Notes under the pieces: model-generated
The model's database searches: none
The model's input: the letters and a program-made list of their open reading frames with translations, nothing else
Told to the model about the DNA's origin: nothing
Translations under genes and position numbers: made by a program
Shown: positions 16,963 to 25,850 of the stretch, piece by piece
Layout of the letters: every line of letters starts with the position of its first letter
Numbering within the stretch: position 1 is the first letter of the stretch
From: Rhodospirillaceae bacterium
GTDB taxonomy: Bacteria > Pseudomonadota > Alphaproteobacteria > Azospirillales > Azospirillaceae
Length of the DNA: 59,402 nt
NCBI GenBank assembly: GCA_029267445.1
Contig: JAJUIU010000014.1
Coordinates: 1 to 59,402 of the forward strand
Direction: 5' to 3'

Positions 16963-18114
16963 ATGACCGACGCCCAGCAGCCCTCGCCGCCGCCGCGCCT
17001 GCCCATCTCCGTGCTGACCGGTTTCCTCGGCAGCGGGAAGACCACCCTACTGTCCCGCCTGATCCGCGATCCGGGCATGGCCCGGACGGCCGTAGTCATC
17101 AACGAGTTCGGGGAGGTCGGGCTCGACCACCTGCTCGTCGCCAAGGCGGACGAGAACACGGTCCTGATGGATTCGGGTTGCATCTGCTGCACGATCCGCA
17201 GCGACCTCGCGGACACGCTGCGCGACCTCTACATGAAGCGCCTGCGCGGCGAGGTGCCGGAGTTCGACCGCGTGGTGATCGAGACGACGGGGCTGGCCGA
17301 TCCAGCGCCCATCCTGCACACGCTGATGACCGACCCGCTGGTCGCCAGCCGCTTCCGGCTGGACGGGGTGGTGACGACCGTTGACGCGGTGCACGGGTCG
17401 GGCCAGCTCGATGGGCACGTCGAAAGCCTGAAGCAGGCGGCCGTGGCCGACCGGCTTGTGCTGACCAAGACGGACATCGCGGAGGCGGGCGCCGTCGCGG
17501 CGCTGCGGGCGCGGCTGAGGGCCGTGAACCCGGCCGCCACCCTGGTGGACGCGCGGACCGACGCGGCACTGCCGGTGCTGCTGTTCGACGCGGGCCTCTA
17601 CAACCCGGCGACCAAGTCCCTGGACGTCCAGCGCTGGCTGCGGGCCGAGGCGTATGAGGACAACCACCACCATCATGGCCATGATCACGGCCACGACCAT
17701 GCCGCCTGCGACCATGACCACGGCCACTGCGAGCATGGGCATGGGCATGAGCACGGGCATCATCACGCCCATGACCATGCTCACGACCCGAACCGCCACG
17801 GCGACAGCATCCGGTCCTTCTGCCTGGCGCGGGACGAGCCGGTCGCCTGGGACGATCTGATCGGCTTCTTCGAAACCGTGACCCAGCTCCAGGGGGAGAA
17901 CCTGCTGCGCGTGAAGGGGCTGCTGAACGTCAAGGAAAGCGACCGGCCGATCGTGATCCACGGCGTGCAGCACCTGTTCCACCCGCCGGTGCAGCTCGAC
18001 GCCTGGCCGACCGACGACCGCCGCACCCGCATCGTCTTCATCGTCAAGGATATCGAGCGCGGAACGGTGGAGGCCCTGTTCGACGCCTGCGTGGCGCGCC
18101 CGGGGGCTGCGTAG
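16963..18114 (+). CDS. COG0523 (CobW/ZNG1-type) GTPase with His-rich loop, probable zinc metallochaperone
   Basis: 383 aa. P-loop GFLGSGKT (about 20-27), the diagnostic metal motif C73ICC76, NEFGEVGLDH, the specificity motif VLTKTD, and a C-terminal CobW_C domain (GLLNVKESDRPIVIHGVQHLFHPP). Between the domains, residues about 233-280 contain more than 20 His as HGHDHGHDH-type repeats, expected to bind zinc. It follows zur by 25 bp, so it is most likely zinc-regulated and delivers zinc to client proteins under limitation, rather than cobalt for B12. Confidence 0.9.
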   Translation: MTDAQQPSPPPRLPISVLTGFLGSGKTTLLSRLIRDPGMARTAVVINEFGEVGLDHLLVAKADENTVLMDSGCICCTIRSDLADTLRDLYMKRLRGEVPEFDRVVIETTGLADPAPILHTLMTDPLVASRFRLDGVVTTVDAVHGSGQLDGHVESLKQAAVADRLVLTKTDIAEAGAVAALRARLRAVNPAATLVDARTDAALPVLLFDAGLYNPATKSLDVQRWLRAEAYEDNHHHHGHDHGHDHAACDHDHGHCEHGHGHEHGHHHAHDHAHDPNRHGDSIRSFCLARDEPVAWDDLIGFFETVTQLQGENLLRVKGLLNVKESDRPIVIHGVQHLFHPPVQLDAWPTDDRRTRIVFIVKDIERGTVEALFDACVARPGAA

Positions 18115-18131
18115 GAAACGAGGCTGCATAA

Positions 18132-18167
18132 GGAAGGGGCGCCGACCATCCGGCCGGCGCCCCTTCC
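18132..18167. terminator. Bidirectional terminator between COG0523 gene and PRC-barrel gene
   Basis: GGAAGGGGCGCCG (18132-18144) pairs perfectly with CGGCGCCCCTTCC (18155-18167), a 13-bp stem. It lies between two converging genes and can serve both, although U-runs are weak. Confidence 0.7.
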
Positions 18168-18191
18168 CCCATATCGGCAGGCCAACCCGCG

Positions 18192-19511
18192 TCAGCGGTT
18201 GCGCAGGCCGACCATGTCCTCGCCCACCGACGCCTCGTCGTATTCGGGCAGGTTCTTCAGCTGCTCCTCGGTCATGCTGACGAAGACGTCCTCGGTCTGC
18301 GGATCGACGCGGGCGCTGTCCCACGGGATCATGACCTGCCGGCCGCCGATGCCGAGGAAGCCGCCGGCCTCCACGACCATGCCCCGCACCTCGCCGGAGC
18401 TGCGGTCCATCAGCAGGTCCTGGATCTCGCCGATATCCTCGCCGTTCTGGCCGCGCACGCTCTTGCCGATGAGCTGTTCCGCCTGGGCCATGCCCATGGC
18501 GCCCCCGGCGGCGGCACCGGCCGTGGCGGTGGCCGCCGTGCCGTCACGCTCCGTCTCGACGATCGTGGCGTCGCGCTCGATCTCACGCTCGGCCCCGCGC
18601 TCGGCGGTGGCCCCGGTCGTGCTCTCCCGCCGCGTCTCGGCCCGCTCCGTCTGGGCCCGCTCCGTCTCGGCCCGTTCCGTCTCGGGTCGCTCCTGGGTCT
18701 GACCGGCGCCGGCCTGCCCCTCCTGGACGACGCGGACATCCGTCTCGCCCTGCTGGGTCACCTGGACGTCCGGCTTCGCGGTCTGGACCTCGACATCCGG
18801 CTTGGCCTGCGTGACCGAAACCTCGGGCTCCGGCTGGCGCACGGTGACGTCCGGTGCGGGCTGCTGCACCGTCACGTCCGGCGCCGGCTGCTGCACGGTC
18901 ACATCGGCCGGCGGCTGCTGCACCGTGACCTGTGCGGCGTCACCGCCGCCCGCCTGCGCGGATCGCATCTGACCGCTTGAGGAGGAGCCCCCGCCGCTCG
19001 TCGAGGGCGTGGTGGAGGCGGTGGTGCTGGAGCCGCCCGCCGCCGCCGTCGCACCAGAGGATGCGCCGCTCATCGAGGTGCGGATCTGCTGGTATTGGCT
19101 GCGCAGGTCGGACAGGGCCTGCATGGCCTCCTTCTTGTTCTCACCGCTCTCTGCCTGTTCCAACGCCTCCTCGGCCTCGTCGATGGCGTCGGTGAACTGC
19201 TGGATGTTGGACTGGCCTTTCATCTGCAGCGCGGCCTGGCGGGCCTGCTCCAGGGCGGTCTTCGCCTGCGTGACAGCCTGCTTCATCTGGTCGCCGCTGG
19301 CCTGCTGCATCTGCTTCTCGGCCTGCTGCAACTGGGACATGGCCTGCTGCAGCTGCTGCTGCGCCTGGCCGGACTGCTGCGGCTGGGTCTGCTGGGAGCC
19401 CGGCTGCTGGCTGGGCTGGCCGCCGCTCTGACCGCTCGGCTGCGCATAAGCGATCGGGGCGGCGCCCAGCGCGAGCGCAACCGCCGTGCCGAGCCACAAG
19501 CTGTGACGCAT
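18192..19511 (-). CDS. PRC-barrel exported protein with repeat-rich linker
   Basis: 439 aa. Signal peptide ending APIAYAQPS; a Gln-rich coiled coil (QAQQQLQQAMSQLQQAEKQMQQ, about 50-130); a Ser/Gly/Thr linker; tandem repeats of about 10 residues (VTVQQPAPD and variants, about 195-265); an ERAETERAQTERAET repeat; then a C-terminal PRC-barrel (AEQLIGKSVRGQNGEDIGEIQDLLMDRSSGEVRGMVVEAGGFLGIGGRQVMIPWDSARVD). Exported PRC-barrel proteins are common in Azospirillum-like and rhizobial genomes; no function is established. It has its own EcfG-like promoter and a similar neighbour encoded upstream. Confidence 0.78.
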   Translation of the reverse strand: MRHSLWLGTAVALALGAAPIAYAQPSGQSGGQPSQQPGSQQTQPQQSGQAQQQLQQAMSQLQQAEKQMQQASGDQMKQAVTQAKTALEQARQAALQMKGQSNIQQFTDAIDEAEEALEQAESGENKKEAMQALSDLRSQYQQIRTSMSGASSGATAAAGGSSTTASTTPSTSGGGSSSSGQMRSAQAGGGDAAQVTVQQPPADVTVQQPAPDVTVQQPAPDVTVRQPEPEVSVTQAKPDVEVQTAKPDVQVTQQGETDVRVVQEGQAGAGQTQERPETERAETERAQTERAETRRESTTGATAERGAEREIERDATIVETERDGTAATATAGAAAGGAMGMAQAEQLIGKSVRGQNGEDIGEIQDLLMDRSSGEVRGMVVEAGGFLGIGGRQVMIPWDSARVDPQTEDVFVSMTEEQLKNLPEYDEASVGEDMVGLRNR

Positions 19512-19573
19512 GATGTCCTCCCTCCGAATGACTGGAAAAACGAGAGGGGCGTGCCCGCCTCGCTCGCCCCTCC

Positions 19574-19598
19574 AACCGCTGTGACTGAAATGGGTTCC
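19574..19598 (-). promoter_or_regulatory. Candidate EcfG promoter for the first PRC-barrel gene
   Basis: On the minus strand GGAAC (19598-19594), 16 nt, then GGTT (19577-19574), 63 bp before the ATG at 19511 and just after the stop of the upstream PRC gene. It has the same geometry and the same -10 variant as the elements at 8199 and 20773. Confidence 0.6.
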
Positions 19599-19607
19599 GA
19601 CGAAACG

Positions 19608-20696
19608 TCAGCGTTCGGCGGCGCCGCCCCGCACCGCCGCCTCGGCTTCCGTTCCATAGGCGTAGGCGGGGTCGCGCATCAGGTCGCGCTGGGGGATGGT
19701 GACGATCAGTTCGCGGTCCAGCCGCGTGGCCGACAGTTCCCGCCACGGCACGGCGATGCGGCGGCCGTCCGCCTCGATCACCGCGTGGCTCACGCCGCCC
19801 GTTCCCGGATCGATGAGCAGATCGGTGATCTCGCCCACGGACTGGCCTTCGAAATCCCGGACCTCCCGGCCGAGCACGCCGCCGGCCATGACGGAGGGGT
19901 CGGTGGTCGGCCGCCGGGCGGCAGGAGCCTGACCCGGATAGGGCTCGCGGTCGGGGTCGGTCGCCTCGGGACGCAGGTTGCCTTGCGGGATGGCGACATC
20001 CTCGCCTCCGGCTTGCCCGGCTGGTTGAGGGTTCGCACCCTGCCCGCCCTGGCTGGCGCCGTCGGCGCGGGGCGGCTGTCCGACAGTGGGCGGAACCTCG
20101 ATGTCGGTCACGCCCTGACGCTCAAGGCTTTCGACCACCGCCTCGGGCACGTCGGGCAGCGGCACCGGATCGGGCCGGTTCGAACCTCCCGCCGAGGGCT
20201 GCCCGCCCTGTGGGCCCGCCTGCCCGGGCTCCCCTTGCCGTCCCTGGACTGTCATGCCCATGCCGGAGGGTGTATCGCCGCCGACCGCCTGCCCGGGTGG
20301 GATGGCGGGATCCGGCACGCGGACCTGCCCGGGGCCGGCCTGCGGCACGGCCGAGGCCCCCTCCTCCGGCGCCACGGTGGGATCCTGCATCGTCACCGTG
20401 TCGGCCGTCCCGGTCAGCCGGTCGACATCGGCGCCGATCTGGGATTCGCGCAGTTCCTGGCCGGCCTGCTGCTCCGGCGTGTCGATGGCGCCGGCCGGCT
20501 CCGCCGGGGCGAGACCGCCCGGCACGTTCTCCGAGCGCACGACGGAGTCGCCGCCGCCCGGAGTCTCCGGTCCACCCTGGCGGGGGACGGGCTGCTGCGG
20601 GCTGCTGGACTGGGTCTGCTGCGCCATGACGGGGGTGGCGGCGATCATCAGGGCCGCGGCTGCGGACAGCAGGACTGGCGGCGGCGGACGGCGCAT
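19608..20696 (-). CDS. PRC-barrel exported protein, second copy
   Basis: 362 aa. Signal peptide ending MIAATPVMAQQ; long Pro/Gln/Gly-rich low-complexity region (about 25-270); C-terminal PRC-barrel (GGVLGREVRDFEGQSVGEITDLLIDPGTGGVSHAVIEADGRRIAVPWRELSATRLD). It has the same layout as its downstream neighbour, but the linker is unrelated in sequence and the identity is confined to the barrel. It is likely periplasmic. A candidate EcfG promoter lies 53 bp upstream. Confidence 0.78.
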   Translation of the reverse strand: MRRPPPPVLLSAAAALMIAATPVMAQQTQSSSPQQPVPRQGGPETPGGGDSVVRSENVPGGLAPAEPAGAIDTPEQQAGQELRESQIGADVDRLTGTADTVTMQDPTVAPEEGASAVPQAGPGQVRVPDPAIPPGQAVGGDTPSGMGMTVQGRQGEPGQAGPQGGQPSAGGSNRPDPVPLPDVPEAVVESLERQGVTDIEVPPTVGQPPRADGASQGGQGANPQPAGQAGGEDVAIPQGNLRPEATDPDREPYPGQAPAARRPTTDPSVMAGGVLGREVRDFEGQSVGEITDLLIDPGTGGVSHAVIEADGRRIAVPWRELSATRLDRELIVTIPQRDLMRDPAYAYGTEAEAAVRGGAAER

Positions 20697-20748
20697 CGGC
20701 TTCTCCCGGAATCAGATGGCCCGCCGCGACGGGCGGACATGGTCCGTC

Positions 20749-20773
20749 AACCGGCATTGGCCGGGGCGGTTCC
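20749..20773 (-). promoter_or_regulatory. Candidate EcfG promoter for the second PRC-barrel gene
   Basis: On the minus strand GGAAC (20773-20769), 16 nt, then GGTT (20752-20749), 53 bp before the ATG at 20696. It is identical in design to the one before the other PRC-barrel gene, suggesting shared general-stress control. Confidence 0.6.
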
Positions 20774-20814
20774 CGATTTCGGGGGTGATGACGGGCGAGC
20801 CCGCCGACGGCGGG

Positions 20815-21651
20815 TCAGCCCCGGTTGGCCAGCAGATCGATCACGTGGGACTCGCGGGCGGCGAAGGCGCCCGACCATTCGGCCCGGGCGGCCGCTTCGA
20901 GCGCTTCCATGAACGCGTCGTCATGGTCCGGATCGTGATGGAAAAGGGCCAGCGCCTTGGCGTCCGCCGCGCGGCATAGCCGCACACCCTCGTTCCAGGT
21001 CGAATGACCCCAGCCGCGACGGGTCGCGAGTTCGTCCTCGGTGTAGGTGCTGTCATAGACGACGAGATCGGCGCCCTGGATGAGGTCCAGGATGCTGGCG
21101 TCGAGCTGGCCCGGCACCGGTTCAGTATCGGTGACGTAGCAGAAGGTCTTGCCCGCATGCTCGATCCGGTAGCCCAGCGCGCCGCCCGGATGGTTCAGGG
21201 CCGCCGTCCGCACCCGGAGATCGGGGCCGAGGTCGAACCGGTCGCCCGGCTGCACGTTCTCGAACTGGAGGTCGGCGCGCATGGTCGTCAGCGGCACCGG
21301 GAACAGCGGCGATTCCATGCACTTGGACAGCGCGTTGTGGATGCAGTCGGCTCCACCAAGCGGCCCCGACAGGATGCGCATCCCGAAGTTGGGCGAATAG
21401 CCCGGCTCGAAGAAGGGGAAGCCGTTGATGTGGTCCAGGTGGGTGTGCGTCAGCAGCATCGTCGCGCGCCGCACCCCCTCCTTCAGGAACCGCTTGCCGA
21501 GCGCCCGCACGCCCGTGCCCGCGTCCAGCACAAGGATCTGGTCACCGGCCCGAACCTCCAGGCAGCTCGTATTTCCGCCATACCGAAGATGCGAAGGGTA
21601 AGGACAGGGGAACGTGCCGCGCACGCCCCAGAACTTGACCGTGAACTCCAT
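20815..21651 (-). CDS. MBL-fold metallo-hydrolase
   Basis: 278 aa metallo-beta-lactamase fold. The start VKFWGVRGTFPCPYPSHLRYGGNTSCLEVR is typical of the RNase-Z-like/PhnP-like 'GVRGS' subgroup; LVLDAGTGVRALG precedes the metal motif THTHLDHINGFPFF; later metal ligands are in LNHPGGALGYRIE, YVTDTE and LFHHDPDHDD. Members include cyclic-nucleotide phosphodiesterases and c-di-GMP-linked proteins of unclear substrate. It stands alone, with no operon partner. Confidence 0.85.
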   Translation of the reverse strand: MEFTVKFWGVRGTFPCPYPSHLRYGGNTSCLEVRAGDQILVLDAGTGVRALGKRFLKEGVRRATMLLTHTHLDHINGFPFFEPGYSPNFGMRILSGPLGGADCIHNALSKCMESPLFPVPLTTMRADLQFENVQPGDRFDLGPDLRVRTAALNHPGGALGYRIEHAGKTFCYVTDTEPVPGQLDASILDLIQGADLVVYDSTYTEDELATRRGWGHSTWNEGVRLCRAADAKALALFHHDPDHDDAFMEALEAAARAEWSGAFAARESHVIDLLANRG

Positions 21652-21843
21652 GTGCGCCCCTTGGCGAGGCGGACAGCGACCGACCGCGCCGCCCTCACCG
21701 TCCTAGAATGGTTCCAAACTTAACCAATCCCCCGCGGGCCGGATGTGATGGGACGCACAGGGGCTGACCGCGACCGCTCATACACAGGTACCGCTGAATT
21801 TCGCATTAATTCAACAGGCTGCGCAACTGACCGGACGTACGCC

Positions 21844-22806
21844 TCAGCGGTGGGCGACGGAACCAGCGAGCCGGTTGTCCAGGCGCTCGTCCTCGAGGCC
21901 CGCAGGCTCCTGGTGGATGGTCAGCTGCGCGTCCGGAAACGCCGTGCGGACCCGTTCCTCGATCGCGTCGGTGATGTCGTGCGCCTCGGCCAGCGTCAGA
22001 TGGCTGTCGAGCTCGAGATGGAACTCGATCTGCTGGCCGACTCCGGTGGAGCGGGTGCGCAGATCGTGCAGTCCGCGCGACTGCGGATGCTCCAGCACCA
22101 GGGCCACGATTCGTCGGCGATCCTCGTCGGGCAGTTCCCTGTCCATCAGCACGCCCAGAGCCTTGCTGGCGATACGCGTTGCGGCCCAGACCAGGAACGC
22201 GGCGATGCCCAACGCGAACAGGGGGTCCCAGTAGTAGGAACCGGTGGCGCTGGTCAGGACCAGCGCCGTGATCACCGCCAGGTTCATGAACAGGTCGCCG
22301 CTATAGTGCAGGCTGTCGGCGTCGATCGCCATCGATCCGGTGCGGCGGATCACCCAGCGCTGGAACGCCACCAGACCCAGCGTCATCACGATGGCGAAGA
22401 TCATCACCGCGATGCCGAGCGTGGTCTCCTCGACCGGGCGCGGCTCGAACAGACGGCCGATCGCCTCGTACCCCAGGAACACGGCCGAGCCGGTGATGAA
22501 GGCCGCCTGGGCCAGCGCCGCCAGCGGCTCGGCCTTGCCGTGTCCGAAACGGTGGGAGGTGTCCGGCGGCTGCAGGGCCCGCGCCACCCCCAGCAGCGTC
22601 ACCACCGAGGCGATGGCGTCGACGCTGGAATCGATGAGGGACGACAGGATGCTGACGGCACCGGTGGCGAGATACGTGGCCAGCTTGACCACGATCAGGA
22701 TGGAGGCGACGGCCACGCTGGCGTAGGTGGCCCGTCGCCGCCAGACATCGTCGGACAGCGCCTTCTCGACCCTCGTCTCGGCCGTCGTCCGCCCGCCGTC
22801 CGTCAT
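21844..22806 (-). CDS. Cation diffusion facilitator (FieF-type) efflux protein
   Basis: 320-aa inner-membrane metal/H+ antiporter. Six hydrophobic segments. First metal site in LIDSSVDAIASVV (DSxxD), HRFGHGKAEPLAALAQ between TM2 and TM3, second site in IDADSLHYSGDLFMN (HxxxD), and a cytoplasmic domain ending IEFHLELDSHLTLAEAHDITDAIEERVRTAFPDAQLTIHQEP. The pattern fits the Fe/Zn FieF subfamily. ATG 22806 is chosen over an open frame from 22929. It lies 46 bp downstream of pdxH. Confidence 0.9.
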   Translation of the reverse strand: MTDGGRTTAETRVEKALSDDVWRRRATYASVAVASILIVVKLATYLATGAVSILSSLIDSSVDAIASVVTLLGVARALQPPDTSHRFGHGKAEPLAALAQAAFITGSAVFLGYEAIGRLFEPRPVEETTLGIAVMIFAIVMTLGLVAFQRWVIRRTGSMAIDADSLHYSGDLFMNLAVITALVLTSATGSYYWDPLFALGIAAFLVWAATRIASKALGVLMDRELPDEDRRRIVALVLEHPQSRGLHDLRTRSTGVGQQIEFHLELDSHLTLAEAHDITDAIEERVRTAFPDAQLTIHQEPAGLEDERLDNRLAGSVAHR

Positions 22807-22852
22807 CGCCCCCGCACCCGGATCGCCGCCCGGCCCGGCGGCGGGGCGCACA

Positions 22853-23476
22853 TTAAGGGTAAAGCCGCGCGACCGTCCAGCCGTCGGGCCCGGCCGCGTA
22901 CTGGAACCGGTCATGCAGACGGAACTCACGGTCCTGCCAGAACTCCATCAGCTGCGGCACGATGCGGTAGCCCGACCAATGCGGGGGGCGCGGCACATCC
23001 CGCCCGGCGTGGAGCGCCTCCAGCTCCCGCACGCGGCGCTCCAGCGTGGCGCGGCTGTCCAGCGGACGGGACTGGAGGGAGGCCCAGGCCCCGATCTGGC
23101 TGCCGCGCGGGCGGCTGGCGAAATAGGCGTCGGCCTCCGCCTCGGTCACGCGCTCGACGACGCCCTCGACGCGAACCTGCCGGCGCAGGCTCTTCCAGTG
23201 GAAGTTCACCGCCGCAAGCGGATGTGCCGCCAAATGGTCACCCTTGCGGCTTTCGGTATTGGTGTAGAAAACGAATCCGCGCGCATCGAGGCCCTTCAGC
23301 AGCACGACGCGGATGCTGGGGCGGCCGTCCGGGCCGACGGTGGCGAGCGCCATCGCGTTGGGGTCGTTCGGCTCCGCCGTCTCCGCCTCGGCCAACCAGG
23401 CGCGGAAGAAGGCGAAGGGGTCGGCGGGCATTTCTCCGGTCGCGTTTTCGCCATTCATTCGAGTGATCCGCGTCAT
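22853..23476 (-). CDS. pdxH: Pyridoxamine 5'-phosphate oxidase PdxH
   Basis: Oxidises pyridoxine/pyridoxamine 5'-phosphate to pyridoxal 5'-phosphate using FMN. About 207 aa. Motifs: [39 protein letters not shown] (FMN and substrate binding), [32 protein letters not shown], and the C-terminal [27 protein letters not shown] with the RxH site. The start is uncertain between ATG 23476 and ATG 23458; both have weak ribosome sites. It is divergent from the surface antigen gene. Confidence 0.93.
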   Translation of the reverse strand: MTRITRMNGENATGEMPADPFAFFRAWLAEAETAEPNDPNAMALATVGPDGRPSIRVVLLKGLDARGFVFYTNTESRKGDHLAAHPLAAVNFHWKSLRRQVRVEGVVERVTEAEADAYFASRPRGSQIGAWASLQSRPLDSRATLERRVRELEALHAGRDVPRPPHWSGYRIVPQLMEFWQDREFRLHDRFQYAAGPDGWTVARLYP

Positions 23477-23603
23477 AGTTGCGCCTGAATTTCCGATGAG
23501 GATAGGCGCGGTGACAATGATGTCCACGCCCTCCGCCGCATGGCTGCGCTCCGGGTGGAGTTCGGCCGGAGGCGCTTGGACCAGCAAGGAAAGAGGCACC
23601 AGA

Positions 23604-24074
23604 ATGTTCCGGAAGTTCGTTCTCGTCGCGGCCACCGTGGGCCTGCTTGCCGGCTGCACCACCTCCGGCGGCCCGAAGCAGTCGGGCGGTGCGGTGCTGG
23701 GCGGGCTTGCCGGCGGTCTGGCCGGTTCGCAGATCGGCGGCGGCGAAGGCCGCCTTTGGGCGACCGGCGCCGGCGTGCTGCTGGGCGCCCTGATCGGCTC
23801 CGAAGTGGGACGCTCGCTCGACCGTGCCGACCAGATGGCCCTGCAGCAGAACACCCAGCGGGCCTTCACCGCCCCCCTCAACGAGCCGATCGTCTGGAAC
23901 AATCCCGACAACGGCAACCGTGTGGTGGTGACCCCGACTCGGGAGGGCCGCGTCGCCTCCAGCGGCAGCTACTGCCGTGAGTTCCAGCAGACGATCACCG
24001 TCGGTGGCCGGACCGAACAGGCCTTCGGCACGGCGTGCCAGCAGCCGGACGGCTCCTGGAAGATCGTCAGCTGA
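23604..24074 (+). CDS. RT0821/Lpp0805-type surface antigen lipoprotein
   Basis: 156 aa, with lipoprotein signal VGLLAGCTT (Cys about residue 15). A glycine-zipper segment ([42 protein letters not shown]) follows, then a C-terminal domain [38 protein letters not shown]...[14 protein letters not shown] with two Cys likely disulphide-bonded. This is the rickettsial 17-kDa antigen-like layout, an outer-membrane lipoprotein of unknown role. GAAAGAGG precedes the ATG at 23604. Confidence 0.88.
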   Translation: MFRKFVLVAATVGLLAGCTTSGGPKQSGGAVLGGLAGGLAGSQIGGGEGRLWATGAGVLLGALIGSEVGRSLDRADQMALQQNTQRAFTAPLNEPIVWNNPDNGNRVVVTPTREGRVASSGSYCREFQQTITVGGRTEQAFGTACQQPDGSWKIVS

Positions 24075-24115
24075 CGCGGCGACGCGTCGAACCTGGATGC
24101 GCATGGCGCCGCCGC

Positions 24116-24143
24116 TTGACCCCGATGGGGGCAGGCGTAGGAT
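24116..24143 (+). promoter_or_regulatory. Sigma-70-type promoter for the J-protein gene
   Basis: TTGACC (24116-24121), 16 nt, then TAGGAT (24138-24143), 35 bp before the ATG at 24178. Exactly the same hexamers and spacing occur before fabI. Confidence 0.5.
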
Positions 24144-24177
24144 GCGGAGTGCCCACCTCCCATAACTTGCGGCGGCC

Positions 24178-25086
24178 ATGCGCGATCCCTACCAAGTGCT
24201 GGGTGTTGGCCGGACGGCCTCCGCCGACGACATCAAGCAGGCGTTCCGCCGGCTCGCCAAGCAGTACCACCCGGACGTGAATCCCGGGCGGACCGATATC
24301 GAGCACAAGTTCAAGGAAGTGAACGCGGCCTACAGCCTGCTGTCCGATCCGGACAAGCGGGCCCGCTTCGACCGCGGCGAGATCGACGCCACGGGGGCCG
24401 AACGCCCCGACCGGTCGTTCCGCCGCGCCTATGCGGGGGCCGGGGCCGGGTCGGGCGCCGGGGGCGCGGACCCGTTCGGCTTCGACGATCCGTTCGCCGA
24501 CATCTTTGGTGCCGCGCGCCGCCGATACGGGGCCGGCGTGAAGGCGAAGGGATCGGACGTGGCCTATTCCGTCACGGTCCCCTTCGTGGACGCCTGCCTG
24601 GGCGCCAAACGGCGCGTCAGCCTGTCCACCGGCAAGAGCATCGACGTCACCATCCCGCCGGGCACCAAGGACCTAGCCAAGCTGCGCCTGAAGGGCCAGG
24701 GGCTGCCGGGCCTCGGCGGCGCCCAGGCCGGGGACGCCATCGTCGAGGTGCATGTCGTTCCCCACCCCCACTTCGTCCGGCGTGAGGACGACATCCACCT
24801 GGAGGTGCCGATCACGCTCCAGGAGGCGGTGCTGGGGGCCGCGATCAAGGTGCCCACCCTGGACGGCACCGTCGCCGTGAAGGTGCCCAAGGGCGCCAAC
24901 ACGGGCACCACCCTGCGCCTGAAGGGCAAGGGGGTGTTCAACCCGGATCGCAAGATCCACGGCGACCAGTACGTCAAGCTGACGGTCGTGCTGCCGGAGA
25001 AGATCGACCCGGAACTCACCGCGTTCATTGAGAAATGGGCGAAGTCCCACGACTACGATGTCCGCAAGAAGGCGGGGCTGGGCTGA
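24178..25086 (+). CDS. DnaJ C-terminal domain protein, CbpA-like co-chaperone
   Basis: 302 aa. J domain at residues 1-68 ([36 protein letters not shown]) with the HPD motif needed to stimulate DnaK ATPase. A Gly/Phe-rich linker (about 75-115) follows, then two DnaJ C-terminal beta domains ([22 protein letters not shown] and [19 protein letters not shown]). The Cys-rich zinc region of true DnaJ is absent, hence CbpA-like. It probably acts with DnaK on client proteins. A good promoter lies upstream. Confidence 0.9.
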   Translation: MRDPYQVLGVGRTASADDIKQAFRRLAKQYHPDVNPGRTDIEHKFKEVNAAYSLLSDPDKRARFDRGEIDATGAERPDRSFRRAYAGAGAGSGAGGADPFGFDDPFADIFGAARRRYGAGVKAKGSDVAYSVTVPFVDACLGAKRRVSLSTGKSIDVTIPPGTKDLAKLRLKGQGLPGLGGAQAGDAIVEVHVVPHPHFVRREDDIHLEVPITLQEAVLGAAIKVPTLDGTVAVKVPKGANTGTTLRLKGKGVFNPDRKIHGDQYVKLTVVLPEKIDPELTAFIEKWAKSHDYDVRKKAGLG

Positions 25087-25326
25087 GACGATCATCGCCG
25101 ACGGATAGATGCCGCCGACGACTACGAACATTCGGCCTCTAAACCTTAGTGTCGGCAAGTGGTCGCCCGCGTGAGATCATGACCACAGGAACCGAGAGGA
25201 TATGGTGAACGCTCAGTCGCGCGCGCATTTCTTGCGGGCGGCGAACCCGGATGGACATTCCCGCGTCGTCATTGTTTAATCCGTCGACGACCGAATCTTG
25301 CGAAGAGTTCCAGACGGAGAGTTCTC

Positions 25327-25656
25327 ATGATCCTGCGTTTCGCCGCCATGGCCGCGGCCGTGACGATGTTGGCCGCCTGCACCACCACCGGCGGCACCCA
25401 GGCGACAGCACCCGCCGCGCCGAACGCGACGGCCGCCGCCGCGCCCGCACCTGCGGCTCCCGCCGAGGAGCCGAAGGCCTCCTCCGCCGCGCTGGCGCAG
25501 GTCACCTCCAACCAGGGCCGCCGCTGTGACAACGTCACCGGCACCCGGGTCAAGGCGGCCTGCAGCAACGCTCCACTGCAGACCGGCAACCAGGACACCG
25601 CGCGCGAGATGCTCTCCCGCGCGAACCCGAGCCTGCCGCCCGGCCAGGGCCAGTGA
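25327..25656 (+). CDS. Small Ala/Pro-rich lipoprotein
   Basis: 109 aa. Lipobox VTMLAACTTT (Cys about residue 18), then a low-complexity Ala/Pro stretch of about 35 residues. The C-terminal domain is short: QGRRCDNVTGTRVKAACSNAPLQTGNQDTAREMLSRANPS, with two cysteines. No family is recognised. A terminator follows. The 240-bp gap before it contains no other gene; no firm promoter was seen there. Confidence 0.7.
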   Translation: MILRFAAMAAAVTMLAACTTTGGTQATAPAAPNATAAAAPAPAAPAEEPKASSAALAQVTSNQGRRCDNVTGTRVKAACSNAPLQTGNQDTAREMLSRANPSLPPGQGQ

Positions 25657-25702
25657 CCCTGGGGCTCCGGCCGGAGCCTCCACTCGACGCCACATGACGA
25701 AA

Positions 25703-25733
25703 AGCCCGGAACGTCCATAGTTCCGGGCTTTTT
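25703..25733 (+). terminator. Rho-independent terminator after the lipoprotein gene
   Basis: AGCCCGGAAC (25703-25712) pairs with GTTCCGGGCT (25720-25729), 7-nt loop, followed by a T-run (TTTTT counting the stem end). Confidence 0.9.
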
Positions 25734-25801
25734 CCATGCGTGCCATCGATCGATGCGACCATGGACCGGGAAGTCGGATACGGCCCGCCCTCCAAATGAG
25801 A

Positions 25802-25825
25802 ACGGCGGGGATCGCTCCCCGCCGT
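25802..25825 (-). terminator. Terminator of the TonB-dependent receptor gene
   Basis: A 9-bp perfect stem, ACGGCGGGG (25802-25810) with CCCCGCCGT (25817-25825), 6-nt loop, 26 bp past the receptor stop on the minus strand; a short T-rich stretch follows in that direction. Confidence 0.75.
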
Positions 25826-25850
25826 CTCCAATCCGTCGAGACGGATCCGC

